A DNA stretch of 64,000 bases from Erysipelothrix amsterdamensis (GTDB lineage: Bacteria > Bacillota_I > Bacilli_A > Erysipelotrichales > Erysipelotrichaceae): NCBI RefSeq assembly GCF_940143175.1, contig NZ_OW659496.1:558001-622000 (forward strand). The letters are read 5' to 3'. The notes beneath the pieces were generated by a model. The model did no database searches. It saw only the letters and a program-made list of their open reading frames with translations, and was not told where the DNA came from. Numbering within the stretch: position 1 is the stretch's first letter; each line of letters starts with the position of its first letter. Position numbers and translations under genes: made by a program. This document shows, piece after piece, positions 18,053 through 27,514 of this stretch.

Positions 18053-19241
18053 TTATGAATTTATTGTTTGCCGCTATGGTGAACTGTCAACAAAAGGGAA
18101 AAATCGTCGTAACTTTACAGCGCAACTTGTGCGTAATGTACGCTCGCAACTTGTTGCATTCCCAAATCTCACATATCGTGAGACGTATGACCGTCTTTAT
18201 ATCACTTTAAACGGTGAAGATGGCCTTGCCGTAAGTGATGAACTTCGTCACGTATTTGGTTTGAGTTCTTTTTCTCTTGCAGTTAAAGTGGAACGAGACC
18301 TTGATCTTATTGCTGATGTAGCTGCAGAAATGATTCAAAAAGAAGAAGGCAAAGCAACTTTTAAAGTTATTGCACGTCGTCATGACAAATCTTACGAACA
18401 TATTTCAGATGTAATTAACCGCCATGTTGCAACGAAAATATTACAAACAACAGACTTTAAAGTTGATGTGCGTAAACCAGATGTAGGAATTATCATCGAA
18501 GTTCGCAGTGACTCAGCATACATTATGATGGGGCGGGTTGAAGGTGCTGGTGGATATCCCGTTGGAATCCAAGGTAAAGTTATGGTTATGCTTTCAGGTG
18601 GAATCGATTCTCCTGTAGCTGCATATCTTATGATGAAGCGTGGTGTCCGTATTGAAGCAATTCATTTTGCATCACCACCATATACTTCAGATGAAGCACA
18701 AAAAAAAGTTATGGATCTTGCGCAACAACTTACAAATTACCAAGACCACATTCGCATTAATGTTGTGCCATTTACCGATGTACAACTTGAAATTTATAAA
18801 AAAGTGCCAGAAAGTTATGCGATCACTATGATGCGTCGCTTTATGTTGCGTATTGCTGAGCGTCTTGCATTCCGACGCAATTGCTTAGCAATTGCGAACG
18901 GTGAAAGCTTGGGGCAAGTTGCATCACAAACACTTCATAGTATGAAAGAAATTACGAATATTGGAACCTTGCCAATCTTACGTCCACTCATTACATACGA
19001 TAAAGTTGAAATCATTGATTTAGCTCGTAAAATTGATACGTATGAAACATCAATTTTACCATTTGAAGATTGTTGTACAATTTTTACACCTAAAAACCCT
19101 ACAACGAAACCTCATGGGGATAAAATTTTACGATTTGAAGAGGGACTCGATATTGATGCGCTTGTTGATGAAGCAATCAAAAATATCGAAGTAGTAGAAG
19201 TTACAAAGAAAAAACAAGAAGATACACCATCGTTCTTATAG
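18039..19241 (+). CDS. thiI: tRNA 4-thiouridine sulfurtransferase ThiI
   Basis: A 400-residue enzyme that adenylates U8 of tRNA and inserts sulfur received from the adjacent desulfurase. N-terminal ferredoxin-like/THUMP region (VCRYGELSTKGKNRRNF), then a PP-loop ATPase core with MLSGGIDSPVA. It lacks the C-terminal rhodanese domain of the E. coli enzyme, as usual in Bacillota. Start ATG 18039 overlaps the desulfurase end by 14 nt; GGAG lies 10 nt upstream. Confidence 0.95.
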   Translation: MYNTNYEFIVCRYGELSTKGKNRRNFTAQLVRNVRSQLVAFPNLTYRETYDRLYITLNGEDGLAVSDELRHVFGLSSFSLAVKVERDLDLIADVAAEMIQKEEGKATFKVIARRHDKSYEHISDVINRHVATKILQTTDFKVDVRKPDVGIIIEVRSDSAYIMMGRVEGAGGYPVGIQGKVMVMLSGGIDSPVAAYLMMKRGVRIEAIHFASPPYTSDEAQKKVMDLAQQLTNYQDHIRINVVPFTDVQLEIYKKVPESYAITMMRRFMLRIAERLAFRRNCLAIANGESLGQVASQTLHSMKEITNIGTLPILRPLITYDKVEIIDLARKIDTYETSILPFEDCCTIFTPKNPTTKPHGDKILRFEEGLDIDALVDEAIKNIEVVEVTKKKQEDTPSFL

Positions 19242-19250
19242 GAGGAAGTT

Positions 19251-20546
19251 ATGGCATTCGATAATTTAACAAACCGATTACAAGATACATTTAGAAATAT
19301 GACCGGAAAGGGAAAACTTTCTGAAAAAAATATAACTGATGCTTTAAGTGAAATTCGAATTTCACTTTTAGAAGCAGACGTAAGCTTAGATGTTATTAAT
19401 GAACTTTTAGAACATACTCGTAGTGAAGCACTTGGAATGAAAGTTACACGTGATGTGGAACCTTCTCAAATGTTTGTAAAGATTGTTAATGATAAATTAA
19501 TTGAAATTTTAGGTGAAGAAAAGTCTGAACTGAATTTTAATCAAAAACCAGGAATTTTAATGATGGTTGGTTTGCAAGGTTCAGGGAAAACAACTACAAT
19601 TGCTAAAATTGCAAACAAACTTAACAAAGAAGGAAAAAAAGTATTGTTGGTTGCAGCTGACTTAGCACGTCCAGCAGCGATTGAGCAACTCAAAATACTT
19701 GGTACGCAAATCGGTGTTGAAGTATTTGCACAAGAAAACAGTACACCTGTTGAAGTTGTAAAGAATGCACTTGCACACGGTAAAGATTTCGATCTTATCC
19801 TTATCGATACAGCGGGGCGTTTACAAATTGATGACGCTTTGATGCAACAACTTGTAGACATTCAAGCACTTACAAAACCTGATGAGATTTTACTCAGTGT
19901 TGATGCAATGAGTGGTCAGGATGTAATTCATGTCGCTAATGGGTTTAAAGAGAAATTAAATATTACAGGGTTAGTCGCTACAAAATTTGACGGTGATTCC
20001 CGTGGTGGCTCAATTCTTTCGGTTCGTTATATGACCCAAGTCCCTGTAAAATTTGTCGGGGTTGGTGAAGGTATTGAAGAGTTGGATGAGTTTTATCCAG
20101 ATCGAACCGCTTCTCGTATCTTAGGTATGGGAGATATCGTAAGTCTTGTAGAAAAAGCACAAGAAAAAATGGATATTGAAGCTTCTGAGCGTTCAGCAGA
20201 GCGCATGATGAAGGGGCAATTTACACTTGATGACATGTTAATTCAATTGCAACAAGTCTCTAAGATGGGGCCATTATCAGGGCTTATGAAAATGATGCCA
20301 GGTGCTAACCAATTAGCAGGGCAAATCGATGATGCAGATGCTTCAAGTACGATGAAGAAAACAGAAGCAATGATTTTAAGTATGACGCCTGAAGAACGCA
20401 ATGATCCTAAAATTATTCGTTCAACACGTAAACGTCGTATTGCTGAGGGTTCTGGTACATCTACAACAGATGTTAACCGTCTGTTAAGCCAATATGAAAA
20501 AATGCAAAAACAGATGAAGATGTTATCTCGTTTCATGGGGAAATAG
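19251..20546 (+). CDS. ffh: Signal recognition particle GTPase Ffh
   Basis: A 431-residue SRP54 homologue that brings ribosomes making membrane or secreted proteins to the membrane. N domain (NRLQDTFRNMTGKGKLSE), G domain with GLQGSGKTTT, DTAGRL and TKFDGDSRGG, and an M domain with Met-rich helices (MKMMPGANQL, EKMQKQMKMLSRFMG). ylxM does not precede it and rpsP-rimM-trmD do not follow it, unlike Bacillus; it is followed directly by the rplS leader. Confidence 0.98.
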   Translation: MAFDNLTNRLQDTFRNMTGKGKLSEKNITDALSEIRISLLEADVSLDVINELLEHTRSEALGMKVTRDVEPSQMFVKIVNDKLIEILGEEKSELNFNQKPGILMMVGLQGSGKTTTIAKIANKLNKEGKKVLLVAADLARPAAIEQLKILGTQIGVEVFAQENSTPVEVVKNALAHGKDFDLILIDTAGRLQIDDALMQQLVDIQALTKPDEILLSVDAMSGQDVIHVANGFKEKLNITGLVATKFDGDSRGGSILSVRYMTQVPVKFVGVGEGIEELDEFYPDRTASRILGMGDIVSLVEKAQEKMDIEASERSAERMMKGQFTLDDMLIQLQQVSKMGPLSGLMKMMPGANQLAGQIDDADASSTMKKTEAMILSMTPEERNDPKIIRSTRKRRIAEGSGTSTTDVNRLLSQYEKMQKQMKMLSRFMGK

Positions 20547-20683
20547 TCTCATTTTATAATAATAAACAATCAGAAACAGCATGAGGATGCGGTATTTCCA
20601 CGGTAATATCAATTCTAAATGTTTTGATTTAAATCGTGAAAACGTACTTCGTACACGGTGTTTGTTTCATATTTAAATTTAAC

Positions 20684-20712
20684 TTGATTATTTAAGCCGT
20701 TTATGATAAATT
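20684..20712 (+). promoter_or_regulatory. Candidate rplS promoter
   Basis: -35 TTGATT (20684-20689), 17-nt spacer, -10 TAAATT (20707-20712). Modest match; placed by position before the structured leader. Confidence 0.4.
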
Positions 20713-20720
20713 ATATAGGC

Positions 20721-20768
20721 TTAAAGCACTCTGGTTCCGCTGTTGGAATCATTATGAACCAGTTTTAA
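20721..20768 (+). promoter_or_regulatory. Candidate L19-binding leader of rplS
   Basis: Hairpin with arms CTGGTTC (20731-20737) and GAACCAG (20756-20762), extended by TTAAA/TTTAA at its base after an internal loop, and with an alternative inner TTCC/GGAA pairing. Short leader in front of rplS, as in the known Bacillota L19 leader class. The upstream part of the 251-nt gap (20547-20680) holds only a small GTAC-ttc-GTAC hairpin. Confidence 0.5.
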
Positions 20769-20797
20769 CATATATAGACAGAAAAAGGAGAATTACT

Positions 20798-21145
20798 ATG
20801 TCATTAGCATTAGTACAAGAAATTACAAAGTCACAATTACGTAACGACATTCCTGAATTCCGTCCTGGATGTACAGTACGCGTAGACGTTAAGATCCAAG
20901 AAGGTGGAAAGACACGTATTCAAGCATTTGAAGGTGTTGTTATTAAAACTCAAGGAACTGGAATCTCAGAATCATTTACAGTTCGTAAAATGTCATCAGG
21001 AATTGGTGTGGAACGTACATTCCCAATCAACTCACCTATTATTGACAGCGTAACTGTATTACGTAAAGGTAAAGTACGTCGTTCAAAACTATACTACTTA
21101 CGTGACCGTTCAGGTAAATCAGCACGTATTAAAGAAATTCGTTAG
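20798..21145 (+). CDS. rplS: Ribosomal protein L19
   Basis: A 115-residue 50S protein at the subunit interface. Signatures [42 protein letters not shown] and the basic C-terminus [30 protein letters not shown] upstream. Followed by a strong terminator, so it is largely its own unit. Confidence 0.99.
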   Translation: MSLALVQEITKSQLRNDIPEFRPGCTVRVDVKIQEGGKTRIQAFEGVVIKTQGTGISESFTVRKMSSGIGVERTFPINSPIIDSVTVLRKGKVRRSKLYYLRDRSGKSARIKEIR

Positions 21146-21148
21146 TAT

Positions 21149-21173
21149 TAGCCGTATTTATACGGCTTTTTCT
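21149..21173 (+). terminator. Terminator of rplS
   Basis: AGCCGTAT / ATACGGCT with TT loop, then TTTTTCTTT. Confidence 0.92.
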
Positions 21174-21194
21174 TTATTGTAGGGAGGGTATGAA

Positions 21195-21755
21195 ATGAAT
21201 AAAGGCGATGATAAGTTTTTAATCGCGGTTAAAGACTTTATTAAAAGCATGGTAATTAGTCTTGTTTTAGTTATTTTAGTAACGCAATTTATTGCGCGTC
21301 CTGTTCGGGTAGAAGGTTTATCCATGTACCCGAGTCTTAACGATAAAGAATTAGGCTTTTCAAATATTTTAAGCATGAAAATGAAAGATCCAGAGCGCTT
21401 TGATGTTCTTGTGCTCTATCTTGATTCGCAAAAAAAACATATTGTGAAACGTGTTATTGGTTTGCCCGGTGAAGTTGTGGAAATTCGTGATGAGAAGTTG
21501 TACATCGATGGAAAAGAAGTTGAACAACCGTTCTTAGATACGGATTACGTTCGAGAAATGACTTCAACGGGAAAAGAGTTTTCACGTGATTTTGGTCCGA
21601 TTAAAGTTCCTGAGGGTGAGTATTTTATGCTCGGGGACAATCGTATTCGTTCCAGTGACTCACGTGATTATGGAACGTTTAAACGTGATGCAATTAAGAG
21701 TAAAGACGTATTTGTCTTTGTTCCATTTAATAAAATAAGAACAGTAGGAAAATAG
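21195..21755 (+). CDS. lepB: Type I signal peptidase
   Basis: A 186-residue membrane serine protease that removes signal peptides of secreted proteins. One N-terminal TM (about 17-35). Catalytic Ser in RVEGLSMYPSL (box B), Lys in KKHIVKRVIGLPGE (box D), and GDNRIRSSDSRDYG (box E). SD GGGAGGG precedes the ATG. First gene of a run lepB-rbgA-rnhB-dprA. Confidence 0.96.
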   Translation: MNKGDDKFLIAVKDFIKSMVISLVLVILVTQFIARPVRVEGLSMYPSLNDKELGFSNILSMKMKDPERFDVLVLYLDSQKKHIVKRVIGLPGEVVEIRDEKLYIDGKEVEQPFLDTDYVREMTSTGKEFSRDFGPIKVPEGEYFMLGDNRIRSSDSRDYGTFKRDAIKSKDVFVFVPFNKIRTVGK

Positions 21756-21767
21756 GAGCGTGATTTG

Positions 21768-22601
21768 ATGTCACAGGTACATTGGTTTCCGGGTCATATG
21801 GCAAAAGCGATTCGATTGATTGAAGAACAAATCAAAGTCGTTGATTTTGTCATCGAATGTCGTGATGCACGTGCACCGATGTCGACTCGAAATCCTGTTT
21901 TGTCACGGTCAATTGGACAAAAGAAACGTCTTATTGTTTTGACAAAGAAAGATTTAGCGGACCCAAAGCAAAGTGAAAAATGGGTAGAAAAGCTCGAATC
22001 TGAAGGGAATGTCGTACTTTTGGTGGACGTTATTAACGATCCCGTACGTAAAATGATTATTGAAAAGACGGATATCGTCTTAAAAGAGAAACGTGAACGC
22101 GATAAACGTCGTGGGATTCGTCCTCGAACTGCACGTGCATTAATTGTAGGTGTTCCTAATGTTGGGAAATCCAGCGTTATAAATAAAATATCTGCACGTA
22201 AAGCTGCAGGTGTTGAAAATAGACCGGGTGTTACACAATCACTAAAACTGATTCGCGTAACACAAGATCTTGAATTGGTTGATACACCAGGTGTATTATG
22301 GCCAAAATTTGAAAGTGAAGAGATGGGTATTATTTGTGCTGTTATTGGATCGGTTAAAGATACTGGGTATCCAATGGCGCTTGTCACTGATTATGCACGT
22401 GACTATTACATTCAATATAAACCCGAAGAATTAAAGCGACGATATGAACTCGAATCGTTTGATGATTTTTATGATCAAGTGGGTCGTTATCGCGGACTTC
22501 TCGGAGAAGGCGGAACGGTGAATGATGATAAAACGCGCGTTGCATTTTTAAGTGATATTCAAAATGGACGGATTGGACGCATTACATGGGATCGCTTATA
22601 G
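21768..22601 (+). CDS. rbgA: Ribosome biogenesis GTPase RbgA (YlqF)
   Basis: A 277-residue circularly permuted GTPase needed for late 50S assembly. WFPGHMAKAIR at the N-terminus, then G4 TKKDL, G1 GVPNVGKSSVIN and G3 DTPGVLWP. ATG 21768 chosen (SD AGGAGCG 7 nt upstream) over the TTG one codon earlier. Gene order lepB-rbgA-rnhB matches Bacillus. The end overlaps rnhB by 16 nt. Confidence 0.97.
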   Translation: MSQVHWFPGHMAKAIRLIEEQIKVVDFVIECRDARAPMSTRNPVLSRSIGQKKRLIVLTKKDLADPKQSEKWVEKLESEGNVVLLVDVINDPVRKMIIEKTDIVLKEKRERDKRRGIRPRTARALIVGVPNVGKSSVINKISARKAAGVENRPGVTQSLKLIRVTQDLELVDTPGVLWPKFESEEMGIICAVIGSVKDTGYPMALVTDYARDYYIQYKPEELKRRYELESFDDFYDQVGRYRGLLGEGGTVNDDKTRVAFLSDIQNGRIGRITWDRL

Positions 22602-23200
22602 ATGAATTTGAAGTCAATTATTGGGAACAAGGGAAACTTGTTGTCGGGATTGACGAAGCGGGTCGTGGCCCGATGGCGGGTCCTTGTGTCGTATCAGGTG
22701 TTATTTTCCCAAAAGGGTATTATGATGCTCGTATTAACGATTCGAAGCAGTTAAGCGAAAAGCAACGCGATGAATTGGTATCGATTATCGAATCGAATGC
22801 ATTATGGACGTTTACGGAAATAATTCCAGTTGATATTATCGATCGTGATAATATCTATCGTGCAACTCAAAATGCCATGAAAAAAATAGCCATCGAAAGT
22901 AAGGCTGATATTGTGTTAACGGATGCGATGCCATTAGATGATATCGCGATTCCAGTTGAGGCAATTGTTAAAGGTGATGCGCGTTCACTTTCGATAGCGG
23001 CTGCAAGCATTCTTGCTAAAACAGTTCGAGATGGTCTGATGAAAGTTTACGATCTTGAGTTTCCAGAGTATGGTTTTGCCAAACATAAAGGATACGGTAC
23101 GAAACAACATAAAGAAGCAATTCTTAAATTTGGTCGTTGCCCCATTCATCGTAAATCTTTTCGATTTAAAGACGAGACACAAATATCATTTGATATTTAG
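22586..23200 (+). CDS. rnhB: Ribonuclease HII
   Basis: A 204-residue endonuclease acting on RNA in RNA-DNA hybrids and on single ribonucleotides. Signature VVGIDEAGRGPMAGP with the DEAG metal site, a second acidic site in IVLTDAMP, and AKHKGYGTKQHKEAI. Start ATG 22586 inside the rbgA end. Length normal. Confidence 0.97.
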   Translation: MGSLIDEFEVNYWEQGKLVVGIDEAGRGPMAGPCVVSGVIFPKGYYDARINDSKQLSEKQRDELVSIIESNALWTFTEIIPVDIIDRDNIYRATQNAMKKIAIESKADIVLTDAMPLDDIAIPVEAIVKGDARSLSIAAASILAKTVRDGLMKVYDLEFPEYGFAKHKGYGTKQHKEAILKFGRCPIHRKSFRFKDETQISFDI

Positions 23201-23240
23201 GTCTTGTTTTTTTTATTGCTTAACTATTATTGGTGATAAT

Positions 23241-23969
23241 GTGAGAAATTACTTAAAAAATCTTGCAATACATTTACGAGGGGATTATCCTAGTATATGT
23301 CGTTTCATTCATGAGGGTCGTAATGTTCCCTCCTATGAGTATCAAGGAAATTATATTTGTTATGGTGATCGCGCTTATCCAAGTAGTTTTTATGAATTGG
23401 ATTGTCCGCCATTTGTAATTTTTTATGAAGGGAATCTTTCATTTTTAAATGAACAATGTATTGCTGTAATTGGTTCAAGAACTCCCAGCGAATATGCACT
23501 AAGAATGACTGAGGCTTTTGTTGGAAATGTAAGGGAGCATTATACAATTGTTTCAGGTCTTGCATATGGTATTGATATCACAGCACATCGAGCAGCACTT
23601 GATTTTCAATCGATAGCTGTGGTAGGGTGTGGTTTAGATATATGTTACCCCTCAAAGCATCGAGTTGAGTTTGAATTTATGAAAAATAATCATTTAGTCA
23701 TTTCGGAGTATCCAAAGGGTGTGCATCCGCATAAGCATTATTTTCCTTTTCGAAATCGATTGATTGCCGCTTTGTCTCAAAGTGTGTATGTCATGAGTGC
23801 ATTTGTTCGCAGTGGAACTATGCACACGGTTAATGAAGCATTAAAGTTGAACCGAAGAGTTATATGTCTTCCTCATAATCTTGATGATATCACAGGTGCT
23901 GGATGCAACCTTTTGATTCAAGAGGGAGCCGAGGTGTTGACAAACCTCGAAGATTTATCCAATATATAA
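23241..23969 (+). CDS. dprA: DprA/Smf DNA-processing protein, short form
   Basis: A 242-residue Rossmann-fold protein that loads RecA onto incoming single-stranded DNA in natural transformation. Seen: AVIGSRTPSEYA, SGLAYGIDITAHRAAL, GCGLDICYPSKH, FPFRNRLIAALS and VRSGTMHTVNEAL. The open frame runs back into rnhB but shows no DprA-like sequence there, so GTG 23241 (GGTG at 23232) is chosen. No winged-helix C-domain; the N-terminal SAM-like part is reduced. The gap from rnhB is 40 nt. Confidence 0.88.
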   Translation: MRNYLKNLAIHLRGDYPSICRFIHEGRNVPSYEYQGNYICYGDRAYPSSFYELDCPPFVIFYEGNLSFLNEQCIAVIGSRTPSEYALRMTEAFVGNVREHYTIVSGLAYGIDITAHRAALDFQSIAVVGCGLDICYPSKHRVEFEFMKNNHLVISEYPKGVHPHKHYFPFRNRLIAALSQSVYVMSAFVRSGTMHTVNEALKLNRRVICLPHNLDDITGAGCNLLIQEGAEVLTNLEDLSNI

Positions 23970-23986
23970 ACTAAGGAGTGTTGGCT

Positions 23987-26041
23987 ATGAAAAATTTAGT
24001 AATTGTGGAGTCACCTTCAAAATCTAAAACAATTGAGAAGTATCTTGGTGAGGATTTTGAAGTTGTTTCTTCAAAAGGTCATATTCGAGATTTAGCGACG
24101 ACTGGTAAAGGTGGTCTCGGTGTAGACTTCGATAATGACTTTGAAGCAACATATAAAATAAGTAAAGATAAGAAAGATGTTGTTAAGGAATTAAAAGCAA
24201 AAGCGAAAAAAGCAGATGCTGTTTATCTTGCAACTGACCCTGACCGTGAGGGAGAGGCGATTTCTTGGCATCTTGCGAATGAATTAGGCGTTGATCTTGA
24301 TCAGGATAATCGAGTTGTTTTTAATGAGATCACCAAAGATGCTGTTTTAAGTGCATTCGAATCACCACGTCATATTGATATGAACTTGGTGAAATCACAA
24401 GAAACACGTCGGATTTTAGACCGCATTATTGGTTTTAAATTGTCTAAGTTATTACAAGCTAAGATTAAAAGTAAAAGTGCAGGACGCGTTCAATCTGTAG
24501 CGTTAAAACTAATTGTTGATCGCGAAAAAGAAATTGACGCATTTACACCTGAAGAATACTGGTCAGTGCTTGCGTTCTTTGAGAATGAAGGAAATATCAT
24601 TGAAACTAGTGCAGAACGTTTCAAAGGTAAAAAGTTAAAGCTCACAAATGAAGCAGAAGCACAAGCTGTGCTCGATGCAGCTCAAGGGTCCTTTAACATT
24701 ACGAAACTTGAGAAGAAAAAACGCAAGAAGGAATCAAAACTTCCTTTCATTACTTCCACACTTCAACAAGAAGCATCAACACGTCTTGGTTTTCCCGCAA
24801 AGAAAACAATGCGTGTTGCTCAAAAACTCTATGAAGGAATTCAGATGGGTGCGGATACAGAAGGTTTAATTACTTATATGCGTACCGATTCAACGCGACT
24901 CAGTAATGTTTTTGTTGAAGATGCAAAAGCATTTATCGTTGAAGAATACGGAAAAGAATATTTAGGTAAATACCGTCAAGGTAAAAAGACTGAAAATACA
25001 CAGGATGCTCATGAGGCTATCCGACCAACAAGTATTTCTCGTCGTCCTGAAGAAGTTAAATCTTACCTAACACCGGATGAATACAAATTATATCGCTTTA
25101 TTTACTATCGAACACTTGCATCCTTAATGGCACCATCCATTTCTGATTCAGTAAGTGTAGTTTTTAGTCAAAATGATTATGACTTCAACGGTAGTGGATC
25201 CATCATGACCTTTGACGGTTACTTAAAAGTATATGAGTACGAAAAAACTACTGATAAAGTAATGGGAGAGTTGGATGAGGCGAAGGTATATAATGCGCAA
25301 AAAGTTGAAAAGAACCAACACTTTACACAACCACCTGCACGTTATACTGAAGCGCGTTTAATTAAAGAACTTGAGGAATTGGGTATTGGTCGACCAAGTA
25401 CCTACTCAATGATTTTAGAAACGATTGTTTATCGTGCCTATGCAACGTTTGGTGCCGTTTCTGAGACATCGAAAACGAAGGTCTTTAAACCTACAGATCA
25501 AGGGATTTTAACGAACGAAAAACTTCAAGAACACTTCTCGGATATTATTAATGTTCACTACACAGCGAATATGGAAGATGAATTAGACCGTATTGCGGAA
25601 GGTGAAGAAAATAATGTTGAAGCGTTACAGCGTTTTGTAGATAAGTTCTATCCATTGCTTGAAGAAGCAGATGAAAAAATGGAAAAGATTGAAGTTGAAA
25701 AAGTTGGTGAAGTTTGTCCCGATTGTGGCGGCGAGCTTGTTTACCGATTTGGTCGTTATGGAAAATTCATAGCTTGTGGAAACTTCCCAGAGTGTCGTTA
25801 TAATCGCGCCTTGGATCAAGATAAACGTCCCGAGCCTGAAAAGACTGGGGAAGTCTGTCCAGACTGCGGTGAACCCTTAGTAAAGCGTAAGAGTCGTTAT
25901 GGTACATTCTTTGTAGGATGTTCTGGGTTCCCTAAATGTCGTTATATTCAACCTAATGAAAATGCAAAAAAACCAAAAACAAAAAAACCCGAAGAAGTGT
26001 CAGCGGAACATGAATCTTTAGGTGAAGAAATTAAAGATTAA
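23987..26041 (+). CDS. topA: DNA topoisomerase I
   Basis: A 684-residue type IA topoisomerase that relaxes negative supercoils. TOPRIM domain (VIVESPSKSKTIEKYLG, DPDREGEAISWHL), catalytic Tyr in TYMRTDSTRLS, and two C-terminal C4 zinc ribbons (CPDCGGELV with ACGNFPEC; CPDCGEPLV with GCSGFPKC) rather than three. ATG 23987 is used; AAGGAG lies 8 nt upstream and the GTG at 23978 overlaps that SD. topA-trmFO-xerC is the Bacillus order. Confidence 0.98.
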   Translation: MKNLVIVESPSKSKTIEKYLGEDFEVVSSKGHIRDLATTGKGGLGVDFDNDFEATYKISKDKKDVVKELKAKAKKADAVYLATDPDREGEAISWHLANELGVDLDQDNRVVFNEITKDAVLSAFESPRHIDMNLVKSQETRRILDRIIGFKLSKLLQAKIKSKSAGRVQSVALKLIVDREKEIDAFTPEEYWSVLAFFENEGNIIETSAERFKGKKLKLTNEAEAQAVLDAAQGSFNITKLEKKKRKKESKLPFITSTLQQEASTRLGFPAKKTMRVAQKLYEGIQMGADTEGLITYMRTDSTRLSNVFVEDAKAFIVEEYGKEYLGKYRQGKKTENTQDAHEAIRPTSISRRPEEVKSYLTPDEYKLYRFIYYRTLASLMAPSISDSVSVVFSQNDYDFNGSGSIMTFDGYLKVYEYEKTTDKVMGELDEAKVYNAQKVEKNQHFTQPPARYTEARLIKELEELGIGRPSTYSMILETIVYRAYATFGAVSETSKTKVFKPTDQGILTNEKLQEHFSDIINVHYTANMEDELDRIAEGEENNVEALQRFVDKFYPLLEEADEKMEKIEVEKVGEVCPDCGGELVYRFGRYGKFIACGNFPECRYNRALDQDKRPEPEKTGEVCPDCGEPLVKRKSRYGTFFVGCSGFPKCRYIQPNENAKKPKTKKPEEVSAEHESLGEEIKD

Positions 26042-26106
26042 TTAACGAGCTGACATCCATTATTAAATTATGGTGCATTAAACGCGTTTGTATTTGATGC
26101 ATCGCG

Positions 26107-26112
26107 TATAAT
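26107..26112 (+). promoter_or_regulatory. -10 element before trmFO
   Basis: TATAAT 54 nt before the trmFO ATG; the -35 region is weak. Confidence 0.45.
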
Positions 26113-26165
26113 TTAAAATGTATGTCAGTTTTCTTTGGCATAAAATTAAGATAAGGAAGGTAATT

Positions 26166-27455
26166 ATGAAACAACCTCAAGTTAGAGTAATAGGTGCAGG
26201 ATTGGCAGGGAGCGAAGCTGCATACCAACTTGCAAAACGTGGATTTGTCGTAGAACTTGTGGAGATGCGTCCTGTTAAAATGACGGCTGCGCACGTTACG
26301 GAGCATTTCGCAGAACTTGTTTGTTCAAATTCATTTCGTTCTGATGATTTAAATAACGCCGTAGGACTTCTTAAAGAAGAAATGCGTCGATTTGATAGTA
26401 TTATTATGAAATCGGCGGATGAGCATCGTTTGCCTGCGGGAAGTGCGTTAGCTGTAGACCGTGTTGGTTTTAGTGAGAAAGTATCGGAAAAAATTTCGAA
26501 AATGGATAACATCATCATATCAAATCTTGAAATGACCGAACTGGACGATTTACCAACAATCGTTGCGACCGGTCCATTAACATCTGATAATTTTTCGAAA
26601 TACTTGATGAATTATCTTGGACAATCGGAGATGTATTTTTATGATGCGATTGCACCGATTGTATCGGTAGACGGTATTAATTTTGATATTGCGTATCGTA
26701 AATCACGTTACGATAAAGGGGATGGTCAAGATTATATTAACTGTCCAATGGATCGTGATCAATTTGAAGCATTCCATCGCGCTATTCTAGAAGCAGAAGA
26801 AGCACCCATGCGTGATTTTGAAGATGTTAAAGTTTTTGAAGGCTGTATGCCTGTTGAGGTAATGGCACGTCGTGGTATTAAAACAATGTTATTTGGTCCA
26901 TTAAAACCCGTAGGTTTGGAAAAACCGGATGGCACGCGTCCATATGCAGTAGTCCAATTACGTCAAGATAACGCAGCAGGATCTCTATATAACTTAGTAG
27001 GATTTCAAACGCGTTTAAAATGGGGTGATCAAAAACGGATTATTCAAATGATTCCTGGTTTGGAAAATGCAGAAATCGTTCGTTATGGTGTGATGCATCG
27101 TAATACATTCATCAAATCGCCTTTACTTTTAAATCATCACTATCAATCAAAAACTCAGCCATCGCTTTTCTTTGCAGGACAAGTAAGTGGTGTGGAAGGG
27201 TATGTTGAATCGGCTGCAAGTGGACTTGTTGCGGCACTTAACATGGCACAATTCCTAAAACAAGAACCACTTATTGATTTTCCTCAAGAAACGGTAATGG
27301 GTTCAATGGCTTATTATATTTCACATGCAAATCCGTCACAGTTCCAACCTATGAATGCGAACTTTGGAATTGTATCGAATCGATTAAAAGATCGTGAAGC
27401 AATGTCTGTTCGAAGTCTTGCGCACATCGATAAATTTGTTTCTCAGTTTGGATAA
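26166..27455 (+). CDS. trmFO: tRNA m5U54 methyltransferase TrmFO (folate/FAD-dependent)
   Basis: A 430-residue flavoprotein that makes m5U54 in tRNA using methylene-THF. FAD-binding [19 protein letters not shown], then [11 protein letters not shown], the mid-domain [12 protein letters not shown] and [16 protein letters not shown] at the C-terminal FAD site. Start ATG 26166 follows AAGGAAGG; the frame extends upstream without conserved sequence. Confidence 0.97.
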   Translation: MKQPQVRVIGAGLAGSEAAYQLAKRGFVVELVEMRPVKMTAAHVTEHFAELVCSNSFRSDDLNNAVGLLKEEMRRFDSIIMKSADEHRLPAGSALAVDRVGFSEKVSEKISKMDNIIISNLEMTELDDLPTIVATGPLTSDNFSKYLMNYLGQSEMYFYDAIAPIVSVDGINFDIAYRKSRYDKGDGQDYINCPMDRDQFEAFHRAILEAEEAPMRDFEDVKVFEGCMPVEVMARRGIKTMLFGPLKPVGLEKPDGTRPYAVVQLRQDNAAGSLYNLVGFQTRLKWGDQKRIIQMIPGLENAEIVRYGVMHRNTFIKSPLLLNHHYQSKTQPSLFFAGQVSGVEGYVESAASGLVAALNMAQFLKQEPLIDFPQETVMGSMAYYISHANPSQFQPMNANFGIVSNRLKDREAMSVRSLAHIDKFVSQFG

Positions 27456-27478
27456 GACACTTCGGTGTCTTTTTTTAT
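27454..27478 (+). terminator. Terminator of topA-trmFO
   Basis: AGACAC-TTCG-GTGTCT hairpin with a UUCG-type loop and T8. Confidence 0.92.
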
Positions 27479-27514
27479 TTAGATTAGCGTATAATAAAAA
27501 CAAGAGGTGATTGA

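Noticed and set aside
20547-20690. SRP RNA gene next to ffh
   Set aside because: The conserved GGAAG-loop apical hairpin of SRP RNA is absent; only a small GTAC-ttc-GTAC hairpin is present.
21794-22387. 197-codon minus-strand ORF
   Set aside because: Lies entirely opposite rbgA, whose GTPase motifs are clear; the antisense product is Ser/Thr-rich and has no recognisable family.
23055-23240. 5' extension of dprA overlapping rnhB
   Set aside because: The extra 62 codons are the shifted frame of conserved rnhB sequence and do not look like DprA.
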